64,000 nucleotides of DNA from Pseudomonadota bacterium (GCA_041395565.1 JAWLAI010000003.1:248001-312000), one strand, 5' to 3'. Shown: positions 7,368 through 16,431, counted from the first letter of the stretch. Notes: generated by a model not told the origin, from the letters alone. Numbers and translations: made by a program.

Positions 7368-8546
7368 TCACTGCTCAGGCCGCGCTTGCGCGCGGGCCTG
7401 TTCGATGGCCGCGATGCGCTGCGCGCGCAGGGCCGCGCCGATCTCGGGGCCGGATTTGCCGCCGGTGTCGGGCTTGACCGCGCTGGCGGCCTGCCAGGCG
7501 TTTTCCAGCAGCTGCGCGGGCGGGTAGTCGTGCACGGCGGCATCCGCGGCCTGCGCCTCGGCCGCGCACACGGCGATGAAGTCGGCCAGACGCGCGCCGC
7601 GCCTGAAGGCATCGAGCGCGCCCAACAGGTCGAGTATCTGCGCCGGATCCAGGTCGGCGACGCGATGTGCGGTCGCACGATGCTGCAGTGCCACGCCGGC
7701 CAGTTCGCGGCAGGCATTGGGTATGCGCAGGCGGTCGCAGAGGGCGTCCAGCTGCGGCCGTGACAGGCCCGCTTCCCTGCCGTTGTCGATGTCGCAGACC
7801 AGCGCGGCAAAGCGGATGTTCGCGTCGTTGCGTATCACGGTCGCGCGTTCCAGCACCGGTAAGCGCAGCGGGGCGGGGCCGTGCGCGGCAGGCGCCGCGG
7901 CACCCGGCACTGCAACGAGTTCCGGGAACAGTCGGGCCAGCGCGCCGCAGCCGTACAGCACGGCGAAGAACCGGGACGGCGCAGCGCACTGCAGCGCCTT
8001 GTGCAGCTCGGCCCACACCCGCTCCGGCACCAGATGGTCGACCTCGCCGTTGTCGACCATCTGCCGCATCAGCGCATTGGTGCCGTGCGCGACGTGGAAG
8101 CCGTAGCGCGCCAGGCAGGCGGCGAAGCGCGCCACGCGCAGGATGCGTACCGGGTCTTCCGCGAATGCCGGCGAAACATGGCGCAGCAGGCCGTTGTCCA
8201 GGTCGTCGCGGCCGCCGTAGGGATCGATCAGCGTGCCGTCGGCGGTCTCGGCCATGGCATTGATGGTGAGATCGCGCCGCAGCAGATCCTGCTCCAGCGT
8301 GATCGAGGGGTCGGCGCAGACGGCGAAGCCCGTATAGCCCGGGGCGGTCTTGCGCTCGGTGCGGGCCAGTGCGTACTCCTCCTTCGTGCGTGGATGGAGG
8401 AATACCGGGAAATCCCTGCCCACGGCGGTGTAGCCGCGATCGAGCAGCTGTTGCGGGGTCGCGCCGACCACGACCCAGTCGCGTTCCGCGACCGGCAGGC
8501 CCAGCAGCCTGTCACGCACCGCACCACCGACCAGGTAGACTTCCAC
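7368..8546 (-). CDS. cca: CCA tRNA nucleotidyltransferase with degenerate HD domain
   Basis: This enzyme adds or repairs the 3' CCA end of tRNAs. The N-terminal half matches the gammaproteobacterial Cca very closely (VYLVGGAVRDRLLGL, GRDFPVFLHPRTKEEYALAR, RRDLTINAMAETADG, EDPVRILRVARFAA). In E. coli the C-terminal half is an HD phosphohydrolase with CHDLGKG and a following HHGHGP segment. Here it reads VCDIDNGRE, and the HHGHGP stretch is missing, so the phosphatase/phosphodiesterase activity should be absent. The GTG at 8546 was chosen because it yields VEVYLVGGAVRD, the exact family start (392 residues); it lies one base after the stop of the upstream gene. Confidence 0.95.
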   Translation of the reverse strand: MEVYLVGGAVRDRLLGLPVAERDWVVVGATPQQLLDRGYTAVGRDFPVFLHPRTKEEYALARTERKTAPGYTGFAVCADPSITLEQDLLRRDLTINAMAETADGTLIDPYGGRDDLDNGLLRHVSPAFAEDPVRILRVARFAACLARYGFHVAHGTNALMRQMVDNGEVDHLVPERVWAELHKALQCAAPSRFFAVLYGCGALARLFPELVAVPGAAAPAAHGPAPLRLPVLERATVIRNDANIRFAALVCDIDNGREAGLSRPQLDALCDRLRIPNACRELAGVALQHRATAHRVADLDPAQILDLLGALDAFRRGARLADFIAVCAAEAQAADAAVHDYPPAQLLENAWQAASAVKPDTGGKSGPEIGAALRAQRIAAIEQARAQARPEQ

Positions 8547-8547
8547 G

Positions 8548-9510
8548 TCAGGGACGCCCTGCGTGGCGGCGGAATGCGTCGTAACGCGCGCGGCTGCCGC
8601 CGCCGCCGAGGTAACCGGGCACCACGGCCTCGACCGGTGTCGGCTGGATACCCAGCAGCGGCAGGGCATTGCTGGTGCAGATGCTGTCCAGCTGCAGCGC
8701 GTAGAAGTTGTCGAGCGTGAACGGCTGCCCGGGCAGCAGGCCCAGCACCTGTGCCTGCAGGCGCGAGAGTGTCCGGCCCAGGCCGATGATGGCACGGTGC
8801 AGGCCCAGCTGCGCGCGCGTGTATTCGACCAGCGTCTGCAGCGTGAACACCTCGGGTCCGCACAGCTCGAGGCGTTCGCCGCCGGTGGCGTCATCGAGGC
8901 AGCGGCACAGTGCCGCTGTCACATCATGCACGCACACCGGCGCGAAGCGGCTCTGCGGACAGGCCAGCGGAAACACGCCCGGCGCCAGCTGCAGCAGGCC
9001 GGCGAAGCGGTTGAAGAAGCCGTCGCCAGGCCCGAAGATCACCGAGGGGCGGAAGCTCGTCACCACCAGGTCCGGGCCGGCCGCGGCATGCACGAGGTCT
9101 TCGCCCTCGCCCTTGGTCTGCAGGTAGCGGCATTGCCGCTCCTGCGCGTTGGCATTCAGCGCGCTCATGTGCAGCAGGCGCGGCACCCCGCAGGCGCGCG
9201 CGGCATCGACGAGCTTGCGCGGCAGCTCGACGTGCGCGCGTCGGAAACCGCTGCCGCGCGGATCGGGGTCGTTGAGGATGCCGACCAGGTTGATCACGAC
9301 GTCCACGCCCGCCAGGTGCCGCGTCAGCGTGTCCGGATCGTGGCTGTCCGCCGCCAGCAGCTCGATGTCGGGGTTGACCAGCAGCTCGCGGTGCCGTTCG
9401 CGCCGACGGGTGAGGATGCGCACGCGGCAACCCTCCCGGGTGAGGCGGGCGGCCAGGTGGCGGCCCACGAAGCCGGTGCCGCCGAGTATGCACAGGGTCG
9501 TCTGTCGCAT
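8548..9510 (-). CDS. NAD(P)-binding NDUFA9-like epimerase-family protein
   Basis: A 320-residue extended short-chain dehydrogenase of the atypical NDUFA9 (complex I accessory) type. The Rossmann glycine motif LCILGGTGFVGRHLAARL is at residues 5-22, followed by RRRERHRELL and DVVINLVGILND, the usual nucleotide-binding pattern, and SFRPSVIFGPGDGFFNRFA in the middle. Bacterial members are often annotated as complex I NDUFA9 family or NAD-dependent epimerase, but the substrate is unknown. The ATG at 9510 begins MRQTTLCILGG; longer starts run into slt. It sits between slt and cca, almost touching both, in one minus-strand operon. Confidence 0.88.
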   Translation of the reverse strand: MRQTTLCILGGTGFVGRHLAARLTREGCRVRILTRRRERHRELLVNPDIELLAADSHDPDTLTRHLAGVDVVINLVGILNDPDPRGSGFRRAHVELPRKLVDAARACGVPRLLHMSALNANAQERQCRYLQTKGEGEDLVHAAAGPDLVVTSFRPSVIFGPGDGFFNRFAGLLQLAPGVFPLACPQSRFAPVCVHDVTAALCRCLDDATGGERLELCGPEVFTLQTLVEYTRAQLGLHRAIIGLGRTLSRLQAQVLGLLPGQPFTLDNFYALQLDSICTSNALPLLGIQPTPVEAVVPGYLGGGGSRARYDAFRRHAGRP

Positions 9511-9535
9511 GATCGTTTCCACCAGGCAGCCGGGA

Positions 9536-11503
9536 TCAGCGCCCGTCGCCCTTGTCGTACTGTTCCTTCGGCTTGACGTCGGGCATGTGTTCCGACAACG
9601 GTGTGATCGGCCGGTCCAGGCGCCAATCGTAGATGGCTGCATAGGAGAGGATGCGCTGCACGTACTTGCGTGTTTCGTCGAACGGGATCGCGGCCACCCA
9701 GTTTTCCGCCGGCCGCTCGTGCTCCTCGGGCAGCCAGCGGTTGACGCGCTGTGGCCCGGCGTTGTAGGCGGCCGAGGCGAGCACGACGTTGTCGTCGTAC
9801 TGTTCCATCACCTGCTTCAGGTAGGCCGTGCCGATGCGGATGTTCTGCTCCGGTTCGTAGAGGCTCTTCGTGCTGGCGAGCGGGATGCGGTACTTGCGTG
9901 CCGTGCTGCGGCCGGTGGCCGGCATCAACTGCATCAGCCCCATGGCGCCGGCGCCGGAACGGGCATCCTTGTTGAAGGCGCTTTCCGTGCGGATGACCGC
10001 GAAGACGTGGCCGGGGTCGAGCCGGTTGGCGCTGGCATAACGCTCGACATCCTCGCCGTGATCGATCGGGAAGCGCAGTTGCAGGTCGTCGTAGTCGCTG
10101 CTGCGCGCGACCGTCAGTATGGCGCTGTCATGCCAACCCCACTCGCTCGCCAGCACGGCGGCGAGCTTGAGCCGGGTGGCATCGAAGCCCTCGATGACAT
10201 GCAGCCATTCCCGCCGCGCGTCGGTCGGCAGGTCGACCAGCAGCAGCTCGCGGGCGCGTACCATGCCCGGCAGTGCGCGGATCGAGTCCAGCTCGTCGCG
10301 GTTGAAATCCAGCGGCTGGTTGTTCATCACGTACGGCCAGCGCAACGCGTCCGCCGCCAGGAAGCCGTGGTAGTCGCGTTCACGGGCCAGCGGTGCAAGC
10401 CGGTCCTGCGCCGCCTGTTTCTGTCCCGTGTGCTCGAGGGCGACGGCCTCCCAGTAGCGCCATTCCTCCGCCTGGGCCTCGGCTGGCGGCATGGCCGCGA
10501 TGTGCTTGAGCACATCGAGCCAGAGACCGGCAGCAATCGCGCTGCGCGCGCGCCATTCGCGCACCTCGCTGTCGACCGCCGCGGCGGGCACCGCTTCCAG
10601 CCATGCATGCGCCTGCGGGTGCTGCCGCCAGCCGGCATACAGTGCGAGGGTCCGCTCCATGCGGCCGGCATCTTCCGCGGAAAAATCGTAGCGCGTACGG
10701 ACAGACTGCCAGCGGTCGCGTGCCTGCTGCTCGTCGCTGCCGGCGATGCGCCGGATGGCGTAAAGGACGATTTCGCGTGCAATGGGTGTATCGCGCCGCA
10801 GCTGCGGGTCATCGAGGGTTTCGGCCGGCCGTTGCCGTGCCTCGCGCCAGAGTGTGACCCAATCCTGGTCGGCGGTCGGCAGGCGTTTCGCGAGCCAGGT
10901 GGCGAGACTGGCGTTACCGTTGTTCATGGCCAGGCGGATGCGTTCCCAGACGAGATCGTCGGTGATCTTGCCCTGCTGTTCGAGGTAGTCGAAGACGGGG
11001 TCGCAGGCGCTGTCCTGCGAGTAGCCCACCAGCCAGAGCGGCAGGGCGGCATCGACCAGTGTCGCGGTATCGTCGGTATGGAGCTTCGCCTGCAGGCGAT
11101 AACACTGCAGCTCGACCGGCTGACCGCCCTCGTACGCATCCAGGTAGTGTTTCCAGTCCTGTCTGCGTGCGAGCTGGTACAGCCAGGCACGGCGCAGCCT
11201 TATGCCGACCGGCTGGTCGGCGTAGTTCTTGAGGAAGGCGCTCACCTCGCGGTTGCCGGCGCTGGACAGACGGTCGTTGAGTTCCCAGTACTCGAGGTAG
11301 GGGTAGAGGGGATAATCCTTCAGCTTGCGCGCGAGCTTGCGGTAGTCGTCCTTGCGGTGATCGTTCAGCGCCTTGCGCGCGTCCTCGAAGCGGGCGCGGG
11401 CGGCGGCGAGCGGGTCGTCCGCTGCCGCGCGCAGGGCGGCGGGCGCGCACAACGCCGCCACCAGGCAGGAAATTGCCAGGACCTTTTCAAGCGCGGTTGT
11501 CAT
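9536..11503 (-). CDS. slt: soluble lytic murein transglycosylase
   Basis: Slt70-type enzyme (655 residues) that cleaves the MurNAc-GlcNAc bond of peptidoglycan with 1,6-anhydro product formation, acting in the periplasm. A signal peptide is seen (MTTALEKVLAISCLVAALCA... cleaved near ALRAAADD). A long superhelical repeat domain follows, rich in YLEYWEL and RRAWLYQLARR type helices. The catalytic domain lies near residues 490-620 with VIRTESAFNKDARSGAGAMG, where the Glu of TES is catalytic, and GLMQLMPATGR. The start at 11503 gives the signal peptide. It is first in the slt / NDUFA9-like / cca unit. Confidence 0.95.
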   Translation of the reverse strand: MTTALEKVLAISCLVAALCAPAALRAAADDPLAAARARFEDARKALNDHRKDDYRKLARKLKDYPLYPYLEYWELNDRLSSAGNREVSAFLKNYADQPVGIRLRRAWLYQLARRQDWKHYLDAYEGGQPVELQCYRLQAKLHTDDTATLVDAALPLWLVGYSQDSACDPVFDYLEQQGKITDDLVWERIRLAMNNGNASLATWLAKRLPTADQDWVTLWREARQRPAETLDDPQLRRDTPIAREIVLYAIRRIAGSDEQQARDRWQSVRTRYDFSAEDAGRMERTLALYAGWRQHPQAHAWLEAVPAAAVDSEVREWRARSAIAAGLWLDVLKHIAAMPPAEAQAEEWRYWEAVALEHTGQKQAAQDRLAPLARERDYHGFLAADALRWPYVMNNQPLDFNRDELDSIRALPGMVRARELLLVDLPTDARREWLHVIEGFDATRLKLAAVLASEWGWHDSAILTVARSSDYDDLQLRFPIDHGEDVERYASANRLDPGHVFAVIRTESAFNKDARSGAGAMGLMQLMPATGRSTARKYRIPLASTKSLYEPEQNIRIGTAYLKQVMEQYDDNVVLASAAYNAGPQRVNRWLPEEHERPAENWVAAIPFDETRKYVQRILSYAAIYDWRLDRPITPLSEHMPDVKPKEQYDKGDGR

Positions 11504-11552
11504 GGTTGCTATAGTTACAGAAAATGTGGCGGCATAACAGGAGGTGCACGAC

Positions 11553-12914
11553 ATGTTCGTATCGACCAATCCGGCGGACGGCAGTTCACGCGAGATCGTC
11601 GCTGCATTCGATGACGCGCAGCTGGAACACGCGCTGGCGCAGTCGGCGCAGGCTGCGCCAGCGTGGCGCACGTTGCCGATCGGCGACCGTTGTGCACTGT
11701 TGCAGCGCACGGCCGGTGTCCTGCGCGCGCGCAGCGAGGCGTTCGCACGTCTCATGTCGCTGGAGATGGGCAAGCCTATCGCGGAGGCGCGTGCCGAGGT
11801 CGAGAAGAGCGCGCTCGGTTGCGAGTATTACGCCAACCACGGCCCGGTCTTCCTCGCCGACGAGATCATCGGCTCCGATGCCGGGCACAGCCTGGTGGCC
11901 TACGAGCCGCTGGGTACCGTGCTGGCGATCATGCCATGGAATTTTCCGTTCTGGCAGGTCTTCCGCTTCGCCGCGCCGGCCCTGGTAGCGGGTAATACCG
12001 GGCTGCTCAAGCATGCCTCCAATGTGCCGCAGTGCGCGCTGGCCATCGAGAGCGTGTTCCGCGAAGCCGGCTTGCCGGAGGGCGTGTTCCGTACCCTGAT
12101 GATCCCTTCCGGCCGGGTGGCCAGAGTGATCGAGGACCGCCGCGTCCACGCCGTCACCCTGACCGGCAGCGAGCCGGCCGGGCGCCAGGTGGCGGCAACC
12201 GCCGGTGCGGCGCTGAAGAAGACGGTGCTGGAACTGGGCGGATCCGATCCGTTCATCGTGCTGGAGGATGCCGACCTGGACCTGGCGGTGGAGCACGCGG
12301 TCGCATCGCGTTTCCTGAATACCGGACAGAGCTGCATCGCGGCCAAGCGCTTCATCGTGGTGCCGGAGATCGCCGACGCCTTCGTCGAGCGGTTCCGGCG
12401 CGCAGCCGAGGCATTGCCGGTGGGAGATCCCCTGGACGAAGCCAACCGTATGGGGCCGATGGCGCGTCACGATCTGCGCGAAGAGCTGCACCGCCAGGTC
12501 ACCGACAGCATCGGCCAGGGCGCGGTCGCGGTGACCGGCTGCGCGCCGCTGGACGGCCCAGGCGCCTACTACCCGCCCTCCATCCTCGATCGGGTGGCGC
12601 CGGGTATCCTCGCCTACCGGGAAGAGCTGTTCGGTCCGGTCGCCAGCGTCATCCGTGCGCGGGACGAGGCCGATGCCGTGCGCATCGCCAACGACACGGA
12701 GTTCGGGCTGGGTGGCAGCGTGTGGACCCGCAACAGCACGCGCGGGGAGCGGGTGGCCCGTCGGCTGCAGTGCGGCTCGGCCTTCGTCAACGGCCTGGTC
12801 AAGAGTGATCCGCGCCTGCCCTTCGGTGGCGTGAAGCACTCGGGCTACGGCCGGGAGCTGTCACATCACGGCATCCGCGAGTTCGTCAACGCGAAGACGA
12901 TCTGGATCCGCTAG
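11553..12914 (+). CDS. NAD(P)-dependent aldehyde dehydrogenase, succinate-semialdehyde type
   Basis: A 453-residue aldehyde dehydrogenase most like the short succinate-semialdehyde dehydrogenases (Sad/GabD class). It shows the cofactor-binding segment PWNFPFWQVFRFAAPALVAG, the general-base Glu in LELGGSDPFIVLEDADLD, the nucleophilic Cys in NTGQSCIAAKRF and the closing PFGGVKHSGYGREL. It would oxidise an aldehyde, perhaps succinate semialdehyde, to the acid. AGGAGG at 11539-11544 places the start at the ATG at 11553 rather than the in-frame GTG at 11544. It is divergent from slt. The substrate cannot be fixed from sequence. Confidence 0.9.
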   Translation: MFVSTNPADGSSREIVAAFDDAQLEHALAQSAQAAPAWRTLPIGDRCALLQRTAGVLRARSEAFARLMSLEMGKPIAEARAEVEKSALGCEYYANHGPVFLADEIIGSDAGHSLVAYEPLGTVLAIMPWNFPFWQVFRFAAPALVAGNTGLLKHASNVPQCALAIESVFREAGLPEGVFRTLMIPSGRVARVIEDRRVHAVTLTGSEPAGRQVAATAGAALKKTVLELGGSDPFIVLEDADLDLAVEHAVASRFLNTGQSCIAAKRFIVVPEIADAFVERFRRAAEALPVGDPLDEANRMGPMARHDLREELHRQVTDSIGQGAVAVTGCAPLDGPGAYYPPSILDRVAPGILAYREELFGPVASVIRARDEADAVRIANDTEFGLGGSVWTRNSTRGERVARRLQCGSAFVNGLVKSDPRLPFGGVKHSGYGRELSHHGIREFVNAKTIWIR

Positions 12915-13329
12915 TACCGCGTGATGCTCTGCCCGGTGCCGACGTCGGCGCTGGCGCTGCTGGACTACCGCCGGTGCGGGGGCGACAGCGGCGATGGGTT
13001 CGCAGCCTGCGCCTGCCGACGGATGTCCGCTGCCGACAGGGCAGGGTTCGGCTCTGCACCCGCGCCGCAAGATCCCCGTGGTGCGTGCGCCGTTGTGCGT
13101 TATCAAGGCAGAGTCTGCCCCCTGCGCCCCGCCCGTGCCTTGTCGGAATTGCTAACATGCGGATGCGGCGGCAGTTTTATGGCAAATGAGATATGTTCTT
13201 ATTTCACCTCGTTTTTACTTGGCGTCCACCCAAAACGGGTGCGACAGGATTGTCGGCAGTATTTACAGCGCTGTTGTCGCCGGGTTTTTGGCATATCGTA
13301 AGATATTGAAATTTAATAATAAGAAAGGC
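12915..13329. other. long upstream region of the VPLPA-CTERM gene
   Basis: No gene is supported. The first 200 bases are GC-rich; composition then turns AT-rich (about 13185 onward, with several AATAATAAGAAA-like runs). A long upstream region is usual for sigma-54 promoters, which need upstream activator sites, but no such site was recognised. Confidence 0.4.
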
Positions 13330-13345
13330 TGGCACGGGTGTTGCA
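13330..13345 (+). promoter_or_regulatory. sigma-54 (RpoN) promoter
   Basis: TGGCACG-GGTG-TTGCA at 13330-13345 matches the -24/-12 consensus TGGCACG-N4-TTGCW at every defined position, including the invariant GG and GC with correct spacing. Transcription would start near 13357, about 107 bases ahead of the VPLPA-CTERM gene. Sigma-54 together with the PrsK/PrsR two-component system is known to control PEP-CTERM genes in other bacteria. Confidence 0.85.
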
Positions 13346-13463
13346 GTAATTTTGTACACCTGCTCGCTAATAATAAGAAAAACGGGATGGGTTTCGAAGG
13401 AATGTAACTAAAACAAGGATCCGGTCGGCACTAGCCTATACCGGTTTTACTACGGAGAGAGGT

Positions 13464-13961
13464 ATGAATTTTAAAAGGTATTTGATTGGTGCTGCGCTGG
13501 CGGTCTGCGGAACCGCCAATGCGGCAACGGTTTTCATGCCGACGAATGCTGACGTGAACTTCTTCAACCTGACCCTGCAAGCCGGTTCGGTGTTGGCGAT
13601 GTTCGATGACAGCGATACTGGCTTTACCAACCCGCTCGCTATCCCCCTGCCGTCCAAGGTGGTCATTGGCGGACCGACCATCTCCGGTGATTACACTGCC
13701 ACCAACATCCTGAGCCAGAGCCTGACCCTCACGGGTAACAACTGGTTCATCCTGGCCACGAACAACAACAACAGTGGTTGGACGCGGGATGTATTCAGCG
13801 GTTGCTCGGCGACTACCGGATCATGCACCGTGACTTTCAGTGATGGCACGGTCCTTTCGGTTGACAGCCAGGTGGCTGCTGTACCTGTACCCGCCGCCAT
13901 GTGGCTGTTCGGCTCCGGCCTGATCGGTCTGGCCGGGATCGCCAGGAGGAAACAGACCTGA
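13464..13961 (+). CDS. VPLPA-CTERM (PEP-CTERM-like) exosortase substrate
   Basis: A 165-residue exported protein. Residues 1-20 form a signal peptide (MNFKRYLIGAALAVCGTANA). The mature part is Asn/Thr/Ser-rich and predicted to be beta-structured, without a known catalytic domain. The C-terminus VPVPAAMWLFGSGLIGLAGI followed by ARRKQT is a classic VPLPA-CTERM tripartite signal: motif, hydrophobic helix and basic tail. Such signals are recognised and cleaved by an exosortase (XrtA/EpsH group), and the proteins are tied to exopolysaccharide and biofilm or floc formation. No exosortase lies in this window. GGAGAGAGG precedes the start. A sigma-54 promoter and a terminator frame it as a single-gene unit. 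Confidence 0.92.
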   Translation: MNFKRYLIGAALAVCGTANAATVFMPTNADVNFFNLTLQAGSVLAMFDDSDTGFTNPLAIPLPSKVVIGGPTISGDYTATNILSQSLTLTGNNWFILATNNNNSGWTRDVFSGCSATTGSCTVTFSDGTVLSVDSQVAAVPVPAAMWLFGSGLIGLAGIARRKQT

Positions 13962-13984
13962 CAGGCGTTATCGTCTGTACCCGC

Positions 13985-14011
13985 AACGGCTCCTTCGGGA
14001 GCCGTTTTTAT
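13985..14011 (+). terminator. intrinsic terminator after the VPLPA-CTERM gene
   Basis: AACGGCTCC-TTCG-GGAGCCGTT, a perfect 9-bp stem closed by a stable UUCG-type tetraloop, runs directly into TTTTTATTT. This is a textbook Rho-independent terminator. Confidence 0.95.
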
Positions 14012-14104
14012 TTGCGGCTACGACACGGCCGGATACATCGCAGGAGAATACCGCTGCTGCCAGTGACTGGCCCCGGCGCAGGCGCGGCGGGATAATCCCG
14101 TGCC

Positions 14105-14893
14105 ATGGAACTGCTCACCTATCTGCTGACGGGTGCCGCGGCCGGCTTGCTGGCCGGGTTGCTGGGGGTCGGCGGCGGGCTGGTGATCGTGCCGGCGCTG
14201 GCATGGCTTTTGGCGGGTCACGGGGTGGCGGATACTCATCTGATGCACCTCGCGGTCGGGACCTCGCTGGCGGCCATCATTCCCACGGCGCTGTCCTCGC
14301 TGCTCGCACATCATCGGCGCGGCAGCGTGCACTGGCCGGCGGTTGCCGGTCTCCTGCCCGGCATCCTGGTCGGCGCGCTGGGCGGGGCATGGCTTGCCCG
14401 CCACGCCAGCTCGCCGGTGCTGGCGGTGTGTTTCGGCGTTTTCGAGATCCTGGTCGCGCTGCAGCTCTTCTTCGCCCTGAAGCCGGTCGCGCACCGTAGC
14501 CTACCGGGCCGGGCCGGGCTGGTCCTGGCCGGTGTGCTGATCGGAACGGTCTCGGCCCTGCTCGGCATCGGCGGCGGGACGCTGACCACGCCATTCCTGT
14601 TGTGGAACGGTATCGACATCCGCCGTGCGGTCGGGACCTCGGCCTCCTGCGGGTTGCCGATCGCGCTGGCGGGCGCGGCCGGGTTTGCCTGGAGCGGACG
14701 GAACCTGATGGCGGATCAGGCCTGGACCACCGGATTCATCTATTGGCCGGCGGTGTTTGGCATCGTGCTCGCCAGCGTACCCGTGGCGCCGTTCGGCGCC
14801 CGCCTCGCGCATCGACTTCCCCGGGCCCGGCTGCAACGGGTATTCGCCCTGTTCCTGCTGCTGGTCGGTGGCAGGATGCTGCTCTCCGCCTGA
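14105..14893 (+). CDS. TauE/SafE-family sulfite/anion permease
   Basis: A 262-residue membrane protein of the TauE/SafE family with about eight hydrophobic helices in two related halves. Each half carries the glycine-rich signature (AAGLLAGLLGVGGGLVIVPA at residues 12-31 and VSALLGIGGGTLTTPFLLWN near 142-161). Family members export or import sulfite, sulfoacetate or related organosulfur anions. It is upstream of sat-aprBA in the same direction, separated by 326 bases, so a role in sulfite or sulfate handling is tempting but inferred only from location. Confidence 0.88.
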   Translation: MELLTYLLTGAAAGLLAGLLGVGGGLVIVPALAWLLAGHGVADTHLMHLAVGTSLAAIIPTALSSLLAHHRRGSVHWPAVAGLLPGILVGALGGAWLARHASSPVLAVCFGVFEILVALQLFFALKPVAHRSLPGRAGLVLAGVLIGTVSALLGIGGGTLTTPFLLWNGIDIRRAVGTSASCGLPIALAGAAGFAWSGRNLMADQAWTTGFIYWPAVFGIVLASVPVAPFGARLAHRLPRARLQRVFALFLLLVGGRMLLSA

Positions 14894-15219
14894 GCGGTCT
14901 TGCTGGTGTTGGCACCATTGCTTAACCCCTGTGGAACTGTGGTAACCACCGGATTTTTACATGAAGCACCAGTTTTTTATATAACAATATTATGAGTAAT
15001 TACAATCAGATAGATGGGTGCTCATTCCTAAGGCCAGGAATAAGTTGTGTTTATTCACGGCAAGATTTTACTGGTTTGAAATTCACTACCAAACGGGTAT
15101 CGTTAGCGACCCCTGCTACAGGTGGGGAAAGTGCGCGCAGGCAAGTCACCTATATATGGCGCCGCACGTACAGTCACGCAATACGTAATTCACAACGATC
15201 GCTGTATTGAAGGAGCCTC
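14894..15219 (+). promoter_or_regulatory. sat-aprBA upstream region
   Basis: About 326 non-coding bases, turning AT-rich around 14955-15100. A weak sigma-70-like pair, TTGAAA (15076-15081) and TATCGT (15098-15103) with a 16-base spacer, could be the promoter of the sulfur-oxidation operon. The ribosome-binding site GAAGGAG sits just before the sat ATG. No operator was recognised. Confidence 0.35.
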
Positions 15220-16431
15220 ATGTCCACACTAGTCAAGCCACATGGTGGCGGTGATCTGAAGCCGCTGCTGCTAGCAGGCGACGCACTGGCTGCCGAGCAG
15301 GCGCGTGCGGCCGGTCTGACCAAGATCAACGTATCCTCGCGCGAAGCCGGCGACATCATCATGATGGGCATCGGCGGCTTCACCCCGCTGACCGGCTTCA
15401 TGACCCGCGCCGACTGGGAAGGCGTCTGTGACGGTATGAAGATGGCCAACGGACTGTTCTGGCCGATCCCGATCACCCTGTCGACCGACGAGTCGACCGC
15501 CAACGGCATCAGCGAGGGCGACGACATCGCGCTGGCCGATTCCGAATCCGGCGAAATCCTCGCCACCATGAAGGTGACGGAGAAGTACAGCATCGACAAG
15601 AAGCACGAGTGCATGATGGTCTACAAGACCACCGATGACGAGCACCCGGGCGTGAAGATGGTCATGTCCCAGGGCAACGTCAACCTGGCCGGTCCGATCA
15701 AGGTGCTCTCGCAGGGCGAGTTCCCCGATCAGTACGGCGAACAGTTCATGACCCCGGCGCAGACCCGCGCCGAATTCGAAAAGCGCGGCTGGAAGACCAT
15801 CGCCGCGTTCCAGACCCGCAACCCGATGCACCGTTCCCACGAGTATCTGGCCAAGATCGCCATCGAGACACTGGACGGTGTGCTGGTCCATTCCCTGCTG
15901 GGCAAGTTGAAGCCCGGCGACATCCCGGCCGAGGTGCGTTCCGAGGCCATCCAGGTGCTGATCGACAACTACTTCGTCAAGAACACCGTGATCCAGGCCG
16001 GGTATCCGCTGGACATGCGTTATGCCGGTCCGCGCGAGGCGCTGCTGCATGCCCTGTTCCGTCAGAACTACGGGTGCTCGCATCTGATCGTCGGCCGTGA
16101 TCACGCCGGTGTGGGCGACTACTACGGTCCGTTCGATGCACATCACATCTTCGACGAGATCCCGGCCGGTGCCCTGGAAACCCAGCCGCTCAAGATCGAC
16201 TGGACCTTCTGGTGCAACAAGTGCGGCGGCATGGCCTCCATGAAGACCTGTCCGCACGAGGCGGCGGATCGCGTCCTGCTGTCCGGCACCAAGGTACGCA
16301 AGATGCTGACCGACGGCGAGGACCTGCCGGCGACCTTCAGCCGCCCGGAGGTGGCCAAGGTGCTCCAGGGCTACTACGCCACCCTGACCGAGACGGTCGA
16401 GATCAAGATGAGCGGGCACTCCGCCAAGTAA
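15220..16431 (+). CDS. sat: dissimilatory ATP sulfurylase (sulfate adenylyltransferase)
   Basis: Sat (403 residues) is a homo-oligomeric ATP sulfurylase. In sulfur oxidisers it runs in reverse, making ATP and sulfate from APS and pyrophosphate, so it yields energy by substrate-level phosphorylation. The active-site motif QTRNPMHRSHEYL and the second nucleotide motif GRDHAGVGDYYG are intact. A CNKCGGMASMKTCPHE cysteine cluster, typical of dissimilatory and thiotroph enzymes, lies near residue 330. There is no APS-kinase domain. The gene leads a sat-aprB-aprA operon whose codons are strongly biased (nearly all Lys AAG, Ile ATC), pointing to very high expression. Confidence 0.97.
   Translation: MSTLVKPHGGGDLKPLLLAGDALAAEQARAAGLTKINVSSREAGDIIMMGIGGFTPLTGFMTRADWEGVCDGMKMANGLFWPIPITLSTDESTANGISEGDDIALADSESGEILATMKVTEKYSIDKKHECMMVYKTTDDEHPGVKMVMSQGNVNLAGPIKVLSQGEFPDQYGEQFMTPAQTRAEFEKRGWKTIAAFQTRNPMHRSHEYLAKIAIETLDGVLVHSLLGKLKPGDIPAEVRSEAIQVLIDNYFVKNTVIQAGYPLDMRYAGPREALLHALFRQNYGCSHLIVGRDHAGVGDYYGPFDAHHIFDEIPAGALETQPLKIDWTFWCNKCGGMASMKTCPHEAADRVLLSGTKVRKMLTDGEDLPATFSRPEVAKVLQGYYATLTETVEIKMSGHSAK

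Noticed and set aside
9149..11614. 821-codon open frame on the plus strand
   Set aside because: Antisense shadow of slt and the NDUFA9-like gene, which have clear families and motifs.
12921..13301. 126-codon frame ahead of the VPLPA-CTERM gene
   Set aside because: No ribosome-binding site, Cys/Arg-rich artefact composition, and it runs into the AT-rich promoter region.
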